DNA of 64,000 nt from positions 186,001 to 250,000 of the forward strand of contig CAVPBI010000026.1 of the NCBI GenBank assembly GCA_963701735.1, written 5' to 3'. Position numbers and translations under genes: made by a program. Positions 18,016-26,685 of the stretch are shown piece after piece (the first letter of the stretch is position 1; each line of letters begins with the position of its first letter). The notes beneath the pieces were generated by a model. It had not been told where the DNA came from, did no database searches, and saw nothing but the letters and a program-made list of their open reading frames with translations. The stretch comes from CAWABB01 sp963701735 (GTDB lineage Bacteria > Bacteroidota > Ignavibacteria > UBA10030 > UBA6906).

Positions 18016-19074
18016 CTAGACGCTGTCGGGGGCCGGCGCGGTCCGGGCGTCTCCGGGCGCGCTCCGTGCCTCAGGGCCTGGCGTGCTCCGGGCATCCCCG
18101 CTGCCGTTGTGGAACTTCTCGTAGGCGTCGATGATATCCTTCACCAGGCGGTGACGGACGACGTCGTTGCGGTCCAGGTAGACGAACCCGATCCCCTCGA
18201 TCCCCCTGAGGACCTCCTGGATCTGGACGAGCCCCGAGCCCAGCCGGTTCGGGAGGTCGATCTGCGTGATGTCTCCCGTGACGATGGCGCGCGAGTTGGG
18301 CCCCAGGCGGGTCAGGAACATCTTCATCTGCATCGCTGACGCGTTCTGCGCCTCGTCCAGGATGACGAACGCGTTGTTGAGGGTCCTGCCGCGCATGTAC
18401 GCCAGCGGCGCAATTTCCACCACCCGTTTCTCCAGATACCCCCGGAGCTTCTCGGCCGGCACCATGTCGTCCAGTGCGTCGTAGAGGGGACGGAGGTACG
18501 GGTCCACTTTTTCCTTGAGATCGCCCGGCAGGAACCCGAGACTCTCCCCCGCCTCCACCGCCGGCCTCGTCAGCACGATCTTCGTCACCTCGTTGTTCTT
18601 CAATGCCGCGATGGCAAAGGCGACCGCCATGTAGGTTTTCCCCGTGCCGGCGGGGCCGATCGCGAACACGATGTCGTTCCCCCTGACGCTCCGCAGATAC
18701 TCCCGCTGCCCCGGGGTCTTGGCCCGGACGATCTGGTTCTTCGTGTAGAGGATGACCGTATCGAGGTCGTCATTCGACAGCGAGTCGGCGATGGACTTCG
18801 GCAATGCCGGTTCGCCGTTGGAGGTCACCAGGTCGACGACGGTCTCGACGTCATTGAGCGTGAGGTGTCCGTTCCGTGCGAGGAGAAACAGCAGCTCGCG
18901 GAAGACACGCTCAACCTGTTCCACCTCCTCCTGCTCGCCGCGGATCGCGATGGTGTCGCCCCGGGCCACGATGTTCGCGTCGAACCGTTTCTCCACCACA
19001 TGGAGATGTGCATCGTTGATCCCGAGAAGCCCCAGGGCTGAGGCGCTGTCAATCCGAAGTTTACGCTCGGTCAT
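18016..19074 (-). CDS. phoH: PhoH-like ATPase
   Basis: Cytoplasmic P-loop ATPase of the PhoH/YbeZ family, linked to RNA metabolism and often found with ybeY (not present here). The 352-residue protein has an N-terminal KH-like region, Walker A GPAGTGKT, RPAVEAGESLGFLPGDL, Walker B VILDEAQNA and TGDITQIDLP. The start is the ATG at 19072-19074; a GTG two codons earlier is possible, and neither has a clear ribosome-binding site. The last 30 residues (GSGDARSTPGPEARSAPG...) are a low-complexity tail made of short repeats not typical of the family. An intrinsic terminator from the upstream LysM gene separates it from the previous unit. Confidence 0.92.
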   Translation of the reverse strand: MTERKLRIDSASALGLLGINDAHLHVVEKRFDANIVARGDTIAIRGEQEEVEQVERVFRELLFLLARNGHLTLNDVETVVDLVTSNGEPALPKSIADSLSNDDLDTVILYTKNQIVRAKTPGQREYLRSVRGNDIVFAIGPAGTGKTYMAVAFAIAALKNNEVTKIVLTRPAVEAGESLGFLPGDLKEKVDPYLRPLYDALDDMVPAEKLRGYLEKRVVEIAPLAYMRGRTLNNAFVILDEAQNASAMQMKMFLTRLGPNSRAIVTGDITQIDLPNRLGSGLVQIQEVLRGIEGIGFVYLDRNDVVRHRLVKDIIDAYEKFHNGSGDARSTPGPEARSAPGDARTAPAPDSV

Positions 19075-19095
19075 CTGCACGATCCGGCTTACCCC

Positions 19096-19142
19096 CTAAA
19101 AACAGCGCACCCCCTCCTCCGGGAAACCGGACAAGGGGGTGC
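19096..19142 (-). terminator. Intrinsic terminator of the lipoprotein-LysM unit
   Basis: On the minus strand GCACCCCCT (19142-19134) pairs with AGGGGGTGC (19115-19107), with a second small stem in the loop, followed by a T-rich run TGTTTTTAG at about 19104-19096. It lies 43 bp past the LysM stop codon and just before phoH. Confidence 0.75.
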
Positions 19143-19184
19143 CGTGAAACTGCCGCGAGTTGCCAAGAAGAAACTGCCTCGCAC

Positions 19185-19928
19185 TTACTCTACGGGCGTC
19201 TTCGGAACCTTGCTGCTGTAGTATTTGCGTGCTGCCGACTTCTCTTCATCCGACAGGACGTTGCCCTGCGGGATCTTCAGCTTCTGACCCGGCTCGATGA
19301 CATCGGGATCTTTGATCTGGTCCCGGTTGCCCTGCCAGATTTTGGGCCAGAGCCATGCGTTGTCATAGATGGTCGGCTTCTTGGCGATGTTCCAGAGGCA
19401 ATCGCGGTCCTTGGACCAGGTTCCGACGGTGTAGGTCTTCACCTGGCTTGCGAGGACGTTCTGGAGGCTCTTCACCTGCTCGTTCACTGCGGTGAGGCCA
19501 TCCCAGAACTCGGGGACCAGCGACAGCTTGTTGTCCCACATCGCGTTGGTCTTTGCCGCAAGCTCTTCGACTTCGCCCGATCGGGCGACGAGGTCGGCAT
19601 CGGAGAGGCGCGACAGCTCATCGGCCTTGCTCTTCAGGGCTTCGATCTCGGAACGGTAGGCAGCTGCCTGCTCCGGCGTGGCGCCGACAAGAGCATACAT
19701 GTCGGTCATCGCCTTGTCGTAGTCGCCGGTCATCTTCGAGAGATCGCCCTCGCGCGCGGTGATCTCGTCCTGGAGGGCCTTCAGCTGTTCCTTCAACGAC
19801 TTCTGCGTTTCGGTCAGCTTGTTCATCTCCTGCTGCCATTGGTCTTTCGTCATCTCCTCCTGGGCCACTGCCACCTGCCCGGCAAGCAGTGCCGCAAGGA
19901 TGACGATCACTGTCAAAACGGTTCTCAT
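19185..19928 (-). CDS. Exported coiled-coil protein with C-terminal LysM-type domain
   Basis: Secreted 247-residue protein. A signal peptide (MRTVLTVIVILAALLAGQVA, cleaved near AVAQ) is followed by a long Gln/Glu/Lys-rich coiled coil (about 25-110), a helical linker, then a LysM-like domain from about residue 165: TYTVGTWSKDRDCLWNIAKK ... WPKIWQGNRDQIKDPDVIEPGQKLKIP, which has the usual YTV-x-DCLW-IA and I-PGQ-L-IP pattern. LysM binds peptidoglycan, so a periplasmic cell-wall role is likely. The ATG at 19926-19928 is chosen because AAGGAG lies 9 bp before it; an upstream TTG is also in frame. It follows the small coiled-coil lipoprotein by 49 bp and shares its promoter. Confidence 0.8.
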   Translation of the reverse strand: MRTVLTVIVILAALLAGQVAVAQEEMTKDQWQQEMNKLTETQKSLKEQLKALQDEITAREGDLSKMTGDYDKAMTDMYALVGATPEQAAAYRSEIEALKSKADELSRLSDADLVARSGEVEELAAKTNAMWDNKLSLVPEFWDGLTAVNEQVKSLQNVLASQVKTYTVGTWSKDRDCLWNIAKKPTIYDNAWLWPKIWQGNRDQIKDPDVIEPGQKLKIPQGNVLSDEEKSAARKYYSSKVPKTPVE

Positions 19929-19977
19929 GTGTCTCAACTCCTTGGTTGGGATTCGTGCGTCGTCTGGAGGGGGTCGA

Positions 19978-20247
19978 CTACTTCGCCAGCCGCTGCTTCA
20001 CAGTCGCCATATCGGCGTTGGTCTTCTGGATCTTCGCCTGCAAATCGGCGATCTGCTTGTCGAGCTCGCCCTTCTTTGCGGCGGCCGAGGATACTTCCTT
20101 CCCGAGCGCATCGACTTCGGCCTTCATATCCGAAAGCTGACGCAACTGTTCTTCACTCGGGCTGGACGAGCACCCCGCCAGCAGAAACGCGCCCACAAGG
20201 AGGAGAGCCACGCTTGTGCCCGTGACCTTCCTGATTCTCTGCTGCAT
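19978..20247 (-). CDS. Small coiled-coil lipoprotein
   Basis: Lipoprotein of 89 residues. The signal peptide ends in the lipobox LLAGC (cysteine near residue 26), so the mature protein should be lipid-anchored. The rest (SSSPSEEQLRQLSDMKAEVD and onward) has heptad-like spacing and is predicted to be one coiled coil, in size and form like Lpp-type or Braun-like spacers, though no sequence homology is claimed. AGGAGG lies 8 bp before the ATG. It has a strong promoter (20350-20378) and a 5' leader of about 95 bp, which suggests high expression, and is followed by the LysM protein. A shared role at the outer membrane and peptidoglycan is inferred. Confidence 0.8.
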   Translation of the reverse strand: MQQRIRKVTGTSVALLLVGAFLLAGCSSSPSEEQLRQLSDMKAEVDALGKEVSSAAAKKGELDKQIADLQAKIQKTNADMATVKQRLAK

Positions 20248-20349
20248 CGGATTACCTCCTAATAGTTGGGGGGGGAAAAGATGTCAATCTGCTGCCTGAT
20301 ACCACTACGGGAATAGAAAACAACACAACATAACGGAAAAATTCATCAC

Positions 20350-20378
20350 AACGTAACAAAAGAAAGGAGCTTTGTCAA
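20350..20378 (-). promoter_or_regulatory. Sigma70-like promoter of the lipoprotein-LysM unit
   Basis: TTGACA (20378-20373) and TACGTT (20355-20350) are separated by 17 bp on the minus strand, in a locally AT-rich stretch about 100 bp before the lipoprotein start. Confidence 0.7.
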
Positions 20379-20429
20379 CGCCTTTCGAAAAAAATAACCG
20401 CAAAAAACAACGAGGGGCCAGAAGAGATC

Positions 20430-21129
20430 CTAGAGGATTCCCCGCTCGGCGAGGCTCGTCCACTTCGACCCGGCGACGATAATGTGGTCATGGACGGGGA
20501 TTCCGAGGATCTTTCCTGCGTCCGCAAGCTGGCGCGTGACGGCCAGATCTTCCGGGCTGGGCTCGGGGTTGCCGCTGGGATGGTTGTGGACCACAATCAC
20601 AGCCGCAGCCCGGTGATCGATGGCTGTCTTGAAATACCTCACGGGGGTGGACAAGGCTTGCGTTCAGGGTGCCGCGCGAGAGCTCGATATTCGCTGTCAC
20701 CGCATTCGACGAATCCAGGACCAGCACATGGAAGACTTCCTGGTGGCGGTCGCGGAGGGCCGGGACCATGATGCGCGCCACGTCCGCGGGTCCCTTTACG
20801 ACCGTCCGGCGTTCCTCGCCGCCGGCTTCCACCCTCCTCCCGATTTCGAACACGGCTGCCAGCTCGGCGGCCTTTGCCGGGCCGACGCCGTGCATCCGCA
20901 TCAGCTCGCGGGCAGACCGTACGGCAAGCGCGCCGAGCGAGCCTGCATCCCTCAGGACGTTCCTGGCCAGGTCCACTGCGCTCAGCCCCGCGGTGCCACT
21001 CCGCAGGGCGAGGGCGAGCAGTTCGGCTTCGGTCAGCGCCTGCGGCCCCCGGAGGAGCAGTTTCTCCCGGGGGCGGTCATCGGGAAGCCATTCCCTGATC
21101 GCCGGGAAGCGTCGGTCCTGGCCGGTCAC
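20430..21129 (-). CDS. radC: RadC-family (JAB domain) protein, one frameshift
   Basis: Member of the RadC family, which has a helix-hairpin-helix region and a JAMM/MPN metalloprotease-like domain; its cellular role is not established despite the old repair name. The N-terminal part has RPREKLLLRGPQALTEAELL and the HhH segment LMRMHGVGPAKAAEL. After SLVHPREVF the frame changes; removing one base near 20630-20636 (TTTCAAG) gives FKTAIDHRAAAVIVVHNHPS, the JAMM motif H-x-H-P-S-G, and then DHIIVAGSKWTSLAERGIL and the stop. The corrected length is about 232 residues, normal for RadC. The GTG start at 21127-21129 follows GGAG and lies next to the stop of the upstream receptor gene. Confidence 0.9.
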
Positions 21130-21133
21130 CTCC

Positions 21134-23374
21134 TCACTCCACGTTGATCTCCTCGAGGCGCCGGACATCCTCCCCGTCAAACTCGACAATCGTCATCCAC
21201 GTGTTCACCCGACGCGGCCCGAACCCGATCCGCGACCGGAGCCCGCGGAAGTCGCGGATCGCTTCCGTCATGCGCTGGAGGGCAGGGCGCGTGCCCGCTC
21301 CCGACGTGATCCCCTGGAGCAGAAGTCGCGCGGTGTCGTAGCCGTACAGCGTGTTCCTGCTCGGGACGCGGTTGAACATCTTCCGGTACCGCGCGGCGAA
21401 ATCCTGGTACGACGCCGTGCCGGAGTCAGTGTACGCATCGGTCTCGAACACGATCCCCGTGCAATAACGGCGATTGGCGGTCAGCTCCGCGAGATCGTTC
21501 CATTCCCCCGATCCCAGGAGCTGCGCCTGGATGTGGAAGTAGACCGCCTGCGACGCCACAACGCCGATCTCGGACGGGCTGCTCACCGGGACGTACAGAC
21601 CCTGGATGGCGGAGACCGACATTTCGAGGCTGTCGAGACGGGTGTCGTCGTACTCCACCGGGAGCTGCAGCGAGTCGAGGATCCGCCGCGCCGATGACCC
21701 CAGGAGCGTGGCGGCCGGAATGCGCGCCCCCTTCGCCATCAACGAGTCCACCCTCCGCAGAGGGACGCCGAGATCCACCAGCCGCATCATGTCAGCGCGC
21801 TTCATCTTCCCCCCGAAGTCGAGCAGGGGGACGCTCTCTTCGTGGAGCGCCGCCAGCCGGATGGCGCGGAACTGCTGCTTGAGATCCTGTGAGCCGCGCG
21901 GATACCACTCGAGCGCAACCACCCGCGCCCCGAGAGCCCGGGCTTCCTCCACGAAACTGTTCGCAAGCGTGGTCGCATACGTCCCTTCGGGCGCGAGCAC
22001 GGCCAGCGTCGTCATGCCGCGCTTCGCGACCGCGTACCGCGCCATCGCGCGCCCGCGGACGTCGTAGTCGGCGTTCGCCTGAAACACCATGGGACCCTTC
22101 GCCGCAATGCCCACCGCGTTGGCCGTCGGGGTGAGCAGCGGAATGCCGGTCGCCTGGGCCGCGTCGGCGGCGGCCATCGCCTCCGTCGAAAAGACCGGCC
22201 CGACAATTCCGATCACGCTGAAGTCAGCGGCGAGTTCCCGCACGACGTTCGCGGCGATGTCCGGCTCCCGCTCCGTATCCCGAACCTCGAGCGACACCTT
22301 CATCCTGGTGGACGGGTCCGCCGCATATTCGGCCAGCGCGACCTGGATTCCCTCGTAGACCTCGGTCCCCAGCTGCTTCACGGCCGATGGCTCGCTCTTC
22401 TGCATGAGCGGCAGGACCACGCCGAGCTTCACCGCGCTGCGGTTCGTCACGACGCCACGCAGCGCGGCGAGGCGGTCCGCAGGGACGTTGACCGGATATC
22501 GCGCCATGCTGTCGAGCGCGACCGATGCCGCAGGCACATTCTGCCGGCGGGCCTCTCCCTCCCCGATCTTGAGCCAGAGGTAGCCGCGCTCCCTCGGCGT
22601 TGGCGTCCGCTGAAGCGACCGGCGCAGGGCGTCCGGCCCGAGGGCACCGTCGATCAGCGTGTCCGCAGCAGCAATCACCTGCAACCGCAACGCAGCGGGC
22701 GAGGAATCGGTCAATGCCTGCGAGGCCAGCATCAACTCGGCCAGCGCGTCGTCGGACCGCCCGATGCGGGTGTACACCTGGCCGAGCGTCAGGCGCGCGT
22801 CGGGGACATACCGGCTCTCCGGGTACTCGGAGAGGAGACCGCGAAGCGTGCGCGACGCCTCGAGGTACTCGCCGGCCCTGTACTCCGACTTCCCTTTCAT
22901 CACCATCGCCGCCGTGATCCTGTGGCTCGAAGGGAAGTCCTTGACGACAGTGCCGAACACCTCCGCCGCGTCTCTGTAGTCGCCCGAGGAGTACAGAGAG
23001 GTCCCGTGCCGGAAGATCACTTCCGCCTCGTCGTCGCGCTCGAGCGTGACGTTCTGAGCTGCTACCCGGACCGTGGATGCCGCCAGAAGGAACGCAAGCA
23101 GAAAGCACGAGGAAAAGAGGCGAACCGCATGCCATCGCGTGGAAGGCGGATGCGAAAACACCGTGCTCTCCGGCAGGACACGCGCGAACATGAGTCGCCC
23201 GGGCAGAAAACGCGCCAGCAACAACCGCTCCGGGAGAACGCAGCGGAGCAGATGGCGATACGCCTGTGGGCGTGGACGGACCATTCGCACGGGGAGTGTG
23301 CGGACAGGCGAGCTGCGCCCGGGGAGCGCGCGGGCAGGCAACCGGTGCCCGGGGAAATTCGACGTTGGTCTCAT
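21134..23374 (-). CDS. TPR protein with type I periplasmic-binding fold (LivK/LpoA-like)
   Basis: Envelope protein of about 746 residues. After an unusual Arg/Leu/Pro-rich leader and a hydrophobic export segment (LFSSCFLLAFLLAASTVRVA), tetratricopeptide-like repeats occupy roughly 130-270 (FRHGTSLYSSGDYRDAAEVF, YRAGEYLEASRTLRGLL, YTRIGRSDDALAELML). From about 310 a Peripla_BP_6 domain follows: KLGVVLPLMQKSEPSAVKQL, VIGIVGPVFSTEAMAAAD and LYGYDTARLLLQG. This order is that of LpoA-type penicillin-binding-protein activators and of branched-chain amino acid receptors. The start is uncertain: the ATG at 23374 follows AGAAGG, while an ATG at 23419 or 23191 would lengthen or shorten the odd leader. 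It follows the ABC permease, which suggests a shared process. Confidence 0.75.
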   Translation of the reverse strand: MRPTSNFPGHRLPARALPGRSSPVRTLPVRMVRPRPQAYRHLLRCVLPERLLLARFLPGRLMFARVLPESTVFSHPPSTRWHAVRLFSSCFLLAFLLAASTVRVAAQNVTLERDDEAEVIFRHGTSLYSSGDYRDAAEVFGTVVKDFPSSHRITAAMVMKGKSEYRAGEYLEASRTLRGLLSEYPESRYVPDARLTLGQVYTRIGRSDDALAELMLASQALTDSSPAALRLQVIAAADTLIDGALGPDALRRSLQRTPTPRERGYLWLKIGEGEARRQNVPAASVALDSMARYPVNVPADRLAALRGVVTNRSAVKLGVVLPLMQKSEPSAVKQLGTEVYEGIQVALAEYAADPSTRMKVSLEVRDTEREPDIAANVVRELAADFSVIGIVGPVFSTEAMAAADAAQATGIPLLTPTANAVGIAAKGPMVFQANADYDVRGRAMARYAVAKRGMTTLAVLAPEGTYATTLANSFVEEARALGARVVALEWYPRGSQDLKQQFRAIRLAALHEESVPLLDFGGKMKRADMMRLVDLGVPLRRVDSLMAKGARIPAATLLGSSARRILDSLQLPVEYDDTRLDSLEMSVSAIQGLYVPVSSPSEIGVVASQAVYFHIQAQLLGSGEWNDLAELTANRRYCTGIVFETDAYTDSGTASYQDFAARYRKMFNRVPSRNTLYGYDTARLLLQGITSGAGTRPALQRMTEAIRDFRGLRSRIGFGPRRVNTWMTIVEFDGEDVRRLEEINVE
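23170..23370 (-). repeat. Degenerate 30-bp periodic repeat in the receptor leader
   Basis: Two pairs of neighbouring 30-bp units encode variants of R-L-x-x-A-R-x-L-P-G (RLPARALPGR, SSPVRTLPVR, RLLLARFLPGR, LMFARVLPES). They precede the export signal and have no counterpart in the protein family, so they look like an expanded minisatellite that has been captured in the reading frame or lies upstream of the true start. Confidence 0.5.
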
Positions 23375-23425
23375 ACGGCCTTCTTCTGCGATCATCTTCC
23401 GGATGGACATGCCCGGCATCGTGGT

Positions 23426-25117
23426 TTACGCATCGCGCTGGATGGCCCGCAACCCGATCCGCGTCGACAGCGCGAACACAGCCAGCGAACCGACAAGGAT
23501 CACGGCCATGGGGATCAGAATCCATGTGCCCGGCGCATGTTCCCCCCGCAGCAGACGCTCAAAGTACGCATACAGGGGCATGACCAGCACCGCGACGACA
23601 AACGCAAGATAGATCATGCTCAAGAGAAACGTCAGCGACGCACCCTGCGTGGACGCGATGCGGATCGGGTTCTTTTCACGGTACACGGCAAACGCGGCGC
23701 CGGCCCCGAGGTTCAGGGACGTGAGCGCCAGGGCGACGGAGGCGGAGCACACCGCGGAGAGCGTCAGCAGCGCGACGTTATCCCTGATGAGGCCGACGGA
23801 GAGAAACGCCAGCAGCTCCGCGACAAACACCACCACGCCGAAGGCCGCAAGGAATTTCCCCCAGTACAACCGGGTGAGCGAAACCGGCGCCGACCGCACC
23901 GCCCAGAAGGCGTCCCCTTCGAGGCTGACGGCGGGAAACACAAACCGCAGCGTGATGGAGGCAACCAGAAACCCGTTGAACAAAAAGACGACGATGAACG
24001 TCACCGCCTGCAGCAGAGGCTGCGTGGTCTTCATCTCGAGCGAACTCACGGAGACAACGAAGACGGCAAGGAGAACGATCATCATCCCCAGGTGCAGCCA
24101 CTGGCTCGGCTCGCGGAGGAACATCCAGACGTCACGCCGGACGAACACGTCAACCCGTCCGGGCAGCACCGGTTCGCGTCCGAAGGCCAGGAATCGCGCG
24201 CCCCGCCCCTGTGGCCGCTCCCCCCTGCCCGCAAGCGCGTCCGCGGCGGAGACCCAGCTGTCATAATAGAACCGGCGCGCCATCAGCCACGCGAGCAGGA
24301 CCAGCGTCACAAGCGCGATCAGGAGCATGAAGAGGTACGGGAATGCCCTCACGCTGTCACCCAGCACGGACCAGTACAGGTACTCCGACACCCAGTGATT
24401 GGGCAGAAACCGGACGAACGGCGCGTCCAGATACCCGAAGTACTCGTTCACGTTCGGGTAGTGCTGCATCACGTTCTGCACCATCTGCACCGGGTTGGTG
24501 ATCCGGAAGTACGCGTACACCGCGACCGCATATGCCGCGACGACAAGCGCGAGAAGCCAGCGCACGCCGACGCGGACCGCGATCCGGATGAGAACCATCA
24601 GCATCGTCACGGCGGCGAGCCCGGCGATCAGCATGAACGGGATCAGGACAGCCCCCGCAGTGAAGAGATAGAAATGCCAGGGCATGTGGTAGAACGACCC
24701 GTATCCGAAGAGCCACGCCATCCCGAGCAGCGTGAGCGTGCTCGAGCTGTAGAAGAAATTGTCGACGAACTTCAGGAGGAAGATCTTCTCGTGCGCAAGG
24801 GGGAGCGTCATGAGGAACCGGACTTCGTCGGACCGGTACAGCGTCGCGTAGCAGACGATCATGTTGCCGACGTTCACCGTGATGAAGAAGACGTACAGCA
24901 GCATCGACAGGAACCGGTGGTAGAGAAACGGCCCGATGCGCGCCTGCTCCAGCAGGTACTCCGTGGTCCCGCGCGACAGGAAGAACACGCCAACGGCCAC
25001 GCCGCCGAAGATCGCGACCGAGGAGACCGACTTCAGCAGACCGCGCGCGCTGACATCAGACACGCTTGCCAGGAAGCCCTGGGCACGGAGATTCGCGGCA
25101 AGCAACAGTTCGCGCAT
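23426..25117 (-). CDS. ABC exporter permease
   Basis: Large membrane protein, about 563 residues, with at least ten hydrophobic segments in two halves joined by a cytoplasmic loop near residues 300-350 (ADALAGRGERPQGRGARFLA). It resembles putative ABC-2-type exporter permeases encoded beside a stand-alone ATPase. Transport substrate is unknown. The ATG at 25117 (MRELLLAANLRAQGFLASVS) is preferred over an upstream start because it begins after the ATPase stop at 25125 and follows GTGAGGG. Eight bases separate the two genes, so they form one transporter. The TPR/periplasmic-fold gene follows downstream. Confidence 0.85.
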   Translation of the reverse strand: MRELLLAANLRAQGFLASVSDVSARGLLKSVSSVAIFGGVAVGVFFLSRGTTEYLLEQARIGPFLYHRFLSMLLYVFFITVNVGNMIVCYATLYRSDEVRFLMTLPLAHEKIFLLKFVDNFFYSSSTLTLLGMAWLFGYGSFYHMPWHFYLFTAGAVLIPFMLIAGLAAVTMLMVLIRIAVRVGVRWLLALVVAAYAVAVYAYFRITNPVQMVQNVMQHYPNVNEYFGYLDAPFVRFLPNHWVSEYLYWSVLGDSVRAFPYLFMLLIALVTLVLLAWLMARRFYYDSWVSAADALAGRGERPQGRGARFLAFGREPVLPGRVDVFVRRDVWMFLREPSQWLHLGMMIVLLAVFVVSVSSLEMKTTQPLLQAVTFIVVFLFNGFLVASITLRFVFPAVSLEGDAFWAVRSAPVSLTRLYWGKFLAAFGVVVFVAELLAFLSVGLIRDNVALLTLSAVCSASVALALTSLNLGAGAAFAVYREKNPIRIASTQGASLTFLLSMIYLAFVVAVLVMPLYAYFERLLRGEHAPGTWILIPMAVILVGSLAVFALSTRIGLRAIQRDA

Positions 25118-25124
25118 CAGTCCC

Positions 25125-25832
25125 TCACCGTGTGAGCTCCAGGAACCGCGCCTCAAGCTGTCCGTTGAAGCCCGCGGCGCCGTTCCGGACGTCCTCGTGA
25201 ATCAAGCGCCCGTCCTTGATGATCCCGATCCGGTCGCACAACTCTTCGACGATCTCCAGCAGGTGCGTCGACATGAAGACCGTGAGCCCCTCTCTGGTCC
25301 GCGCTTTCAGCGTGTCCTTGACCAGCCGCGCACTCCTCGGATCCAGCCCGACGAGAGGCTCGTCGATGATCAGCACCTGGGGATCGTGGAGGAGCGCGGC
25401 GGACAGCACGATGCGTTGCCGCATCCCCTGCGAGTACTCCTCGGCCCGCTTGTCGATGAACCGCTCGAGCTCGAAGACCCGGACGAACTCGTCGATCTTC
25501 GCGTGGACCTGGGGCGATGGCATCCTGAACAGGCCACCGATAAAATAGAGGAATTCGCGCCCGGTCAGTTTCTCGTAGAGGTGGGGCTGATCCGGCACAT
25601 AACCGATGGCACGCTTGGCGTTGAGAGGATCGAGCTGAACGTCGAACCCGTTCACGAGACAGGCCCCGGACGTCGGCCGGTACAGCCCCGTCATCATCCT
25701 GATGGTGGTTGTCTTTCCGGCGCCGTTGGGACCGAGGAAGCCGTACAGCTGACCGCGGGGAATGTGCAGATCAATGCCGTCAACGGCAACGAAGGTTCCG
25801 AACTTCTTTGCGACACGCCGTAACTCGATCAT
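25125..25832 (-). CDS. ABC transporter ATP-binding protein
   Basis: ATPase subunit of 235 residues that powers the adjacent permease at the inner membrane. All ABC motifs are present: Walker A GPNGAGKTT (about 34-42), Q-loop region YVPDQPHLYEKLTG, signature YSQGMRQR (a frequent variant of LSGGQ in exporters), Walker B VLIIDEP followed by the D-loop GLDP, and the switch histidine in MSTHLLE. It belongs to the exporter type with one ATPase gene and one permease gene (CcmA/NatA-like). It is the first gene of the unit; tyrA ends 55 bp upstream on the same strand. Confidence 0.92.
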   Translation of the reverse strand: MIELRRVAKKFGTFVAVDGIDLHIPRGQLYGFLGPNGAGKTTTIRMMTGLYRPTSGACLVNGFDVQLDPLNAKRAIGYVPDQPHLYEKLTGREFLYFIGGLFRMPSPQVHAKIDEFVRVFELERFIDKRAEEYSQGMRQRIVLSAALLHDPQVLIIDEPLVGLDPRSARLVKDTLKARTREGLTVFMSTHLLEIVEELCDRIGIIKDGRLIHEDVRNGAAGFNGQLEARFLELTR

Positions 25833-25887
25833 CCCGCCCCGATTGGTCGTGAGTCAGGCCGAAATAAGGCCAAAATCGGTCTGAGAA

Positions 25888-26685
25888 TCAACGAATCGTG
25901 CGCCGGGACGACGCGCCCGGCCGGTACCCGGGCGAGCGGCGAGAGATGCGTTTCTTCGTTGCGCCCAGTTCGCGCGCGATCGTGTCCTGGGAACGCCCGA
26001 ACGCCCTGGCGACCGCCCGACCATGGGGATTGAACCGGGCCATGTCGACGAACAGGTCCCTGCTGTCCCTCCGGGCGATGTCGACCATGGTGAGCAATCT
26101 GGCGTAGTTCGCCGTCACGGCCGGCCACCGCGAGAGCCCCGCATGAGCGACAAGGCGGCCGACATACTGCGTCGCGAGAATCGTCTCGGCCGCCATGCGG
26201 TCGTGCTCCTCTGCCTTCATTACAAGCGAGCGGAGACCTTTGCGATGGAGCGCCGCACGGATGGAAGTCAGCCGCGCCGCCCCGATCCGCACGGGGCACA
26301 GGACGACAGACCGGCCGCGCAGCGAACGCGATGCGCTGTCAGGACCGAACAGCGGATGCGTCGCGAGAATGGAGACGGACTTCGGAAGGGCGGCTTTCAT
26401 CCACCGGGCGGGAAGAGTCTTGACCGCTCCGACGTCGATAACGAGAGATCCCGGAACCAGAAACGGAGCCATCGAACGGAGCGCCTCACGCATGGCCGAG
26501 ACAGGCACCGCCAGGATCACGATCGGCCGCGACGCGACGATCGCCAGAGGCGCCCGCCGGATGCGGGTCGCCCCCCGCACGACGCTCACCGGGCGCGTGT
26601 CGTAGACGACAACGTGCGCCTCGCGCGACAGATAACGGGCGGCCAGCCGGCCGAAGCGTCCGTAACCGACAATCCCGATCGTCAC
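25888..26685 (-). CDS. tyrA: Prephenate dehydrogenase
   Basis: Oxidises prephenate to 4-hydroxyphenylpyruvate in tyrosine synthesis. The 265-residue protein opens with the dinucleotide-binding motif GIVGYGRFG (GxGxxG at residues 7-12), followed by VVYDTRP, VILAVPVSAM, VIDVGAVK and the substrate region THPLFGPDSA, where the histidine and the following residues line the active site. It ends with a basic tail (KKRISRRSPGYRPGASSRR). The start overlaps the end of the aroC-chorismate mutase fusion as ATGA, so the three steps chorismate synthase, chorismate mutase and prephenate dehydrogenase are translated together. No ACT domain is present, so feedback control by Tyr is not evident from the sequence. 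Confidence 0.9.
   Translation of the reverse strand: MTIGIVGYGRFGRLAARYLSREAHVVVYDTRPVSVVRGATRIRRAPLAIVASRPIVILAVPVSAMREALRSMAPFLVPGSLVIDVGAVKTLPARWMKAALPKSVSILATHPLFGPDSASRSLRGRSVVLCPVRIGAARLTSIRAALHRKGLRSLVMKAEEHDRMAAETILATQYVGRLVAHAGLSRWPAVTANYARLLTMVDIARRDSRDLFVDMARFNPHGRAVARAFGRSQDTIARELGATKKRISRRSPGYRPGASSRRTIR

Noticed and set aside
22922..25135. Long plus-strand open frame of over 700 codons
   Set aside because: It lies opposite the ABC permease and receptor genes, is very rich in Arg, His and Glu with no domain, and is a shadow of high-GC coding sequence.
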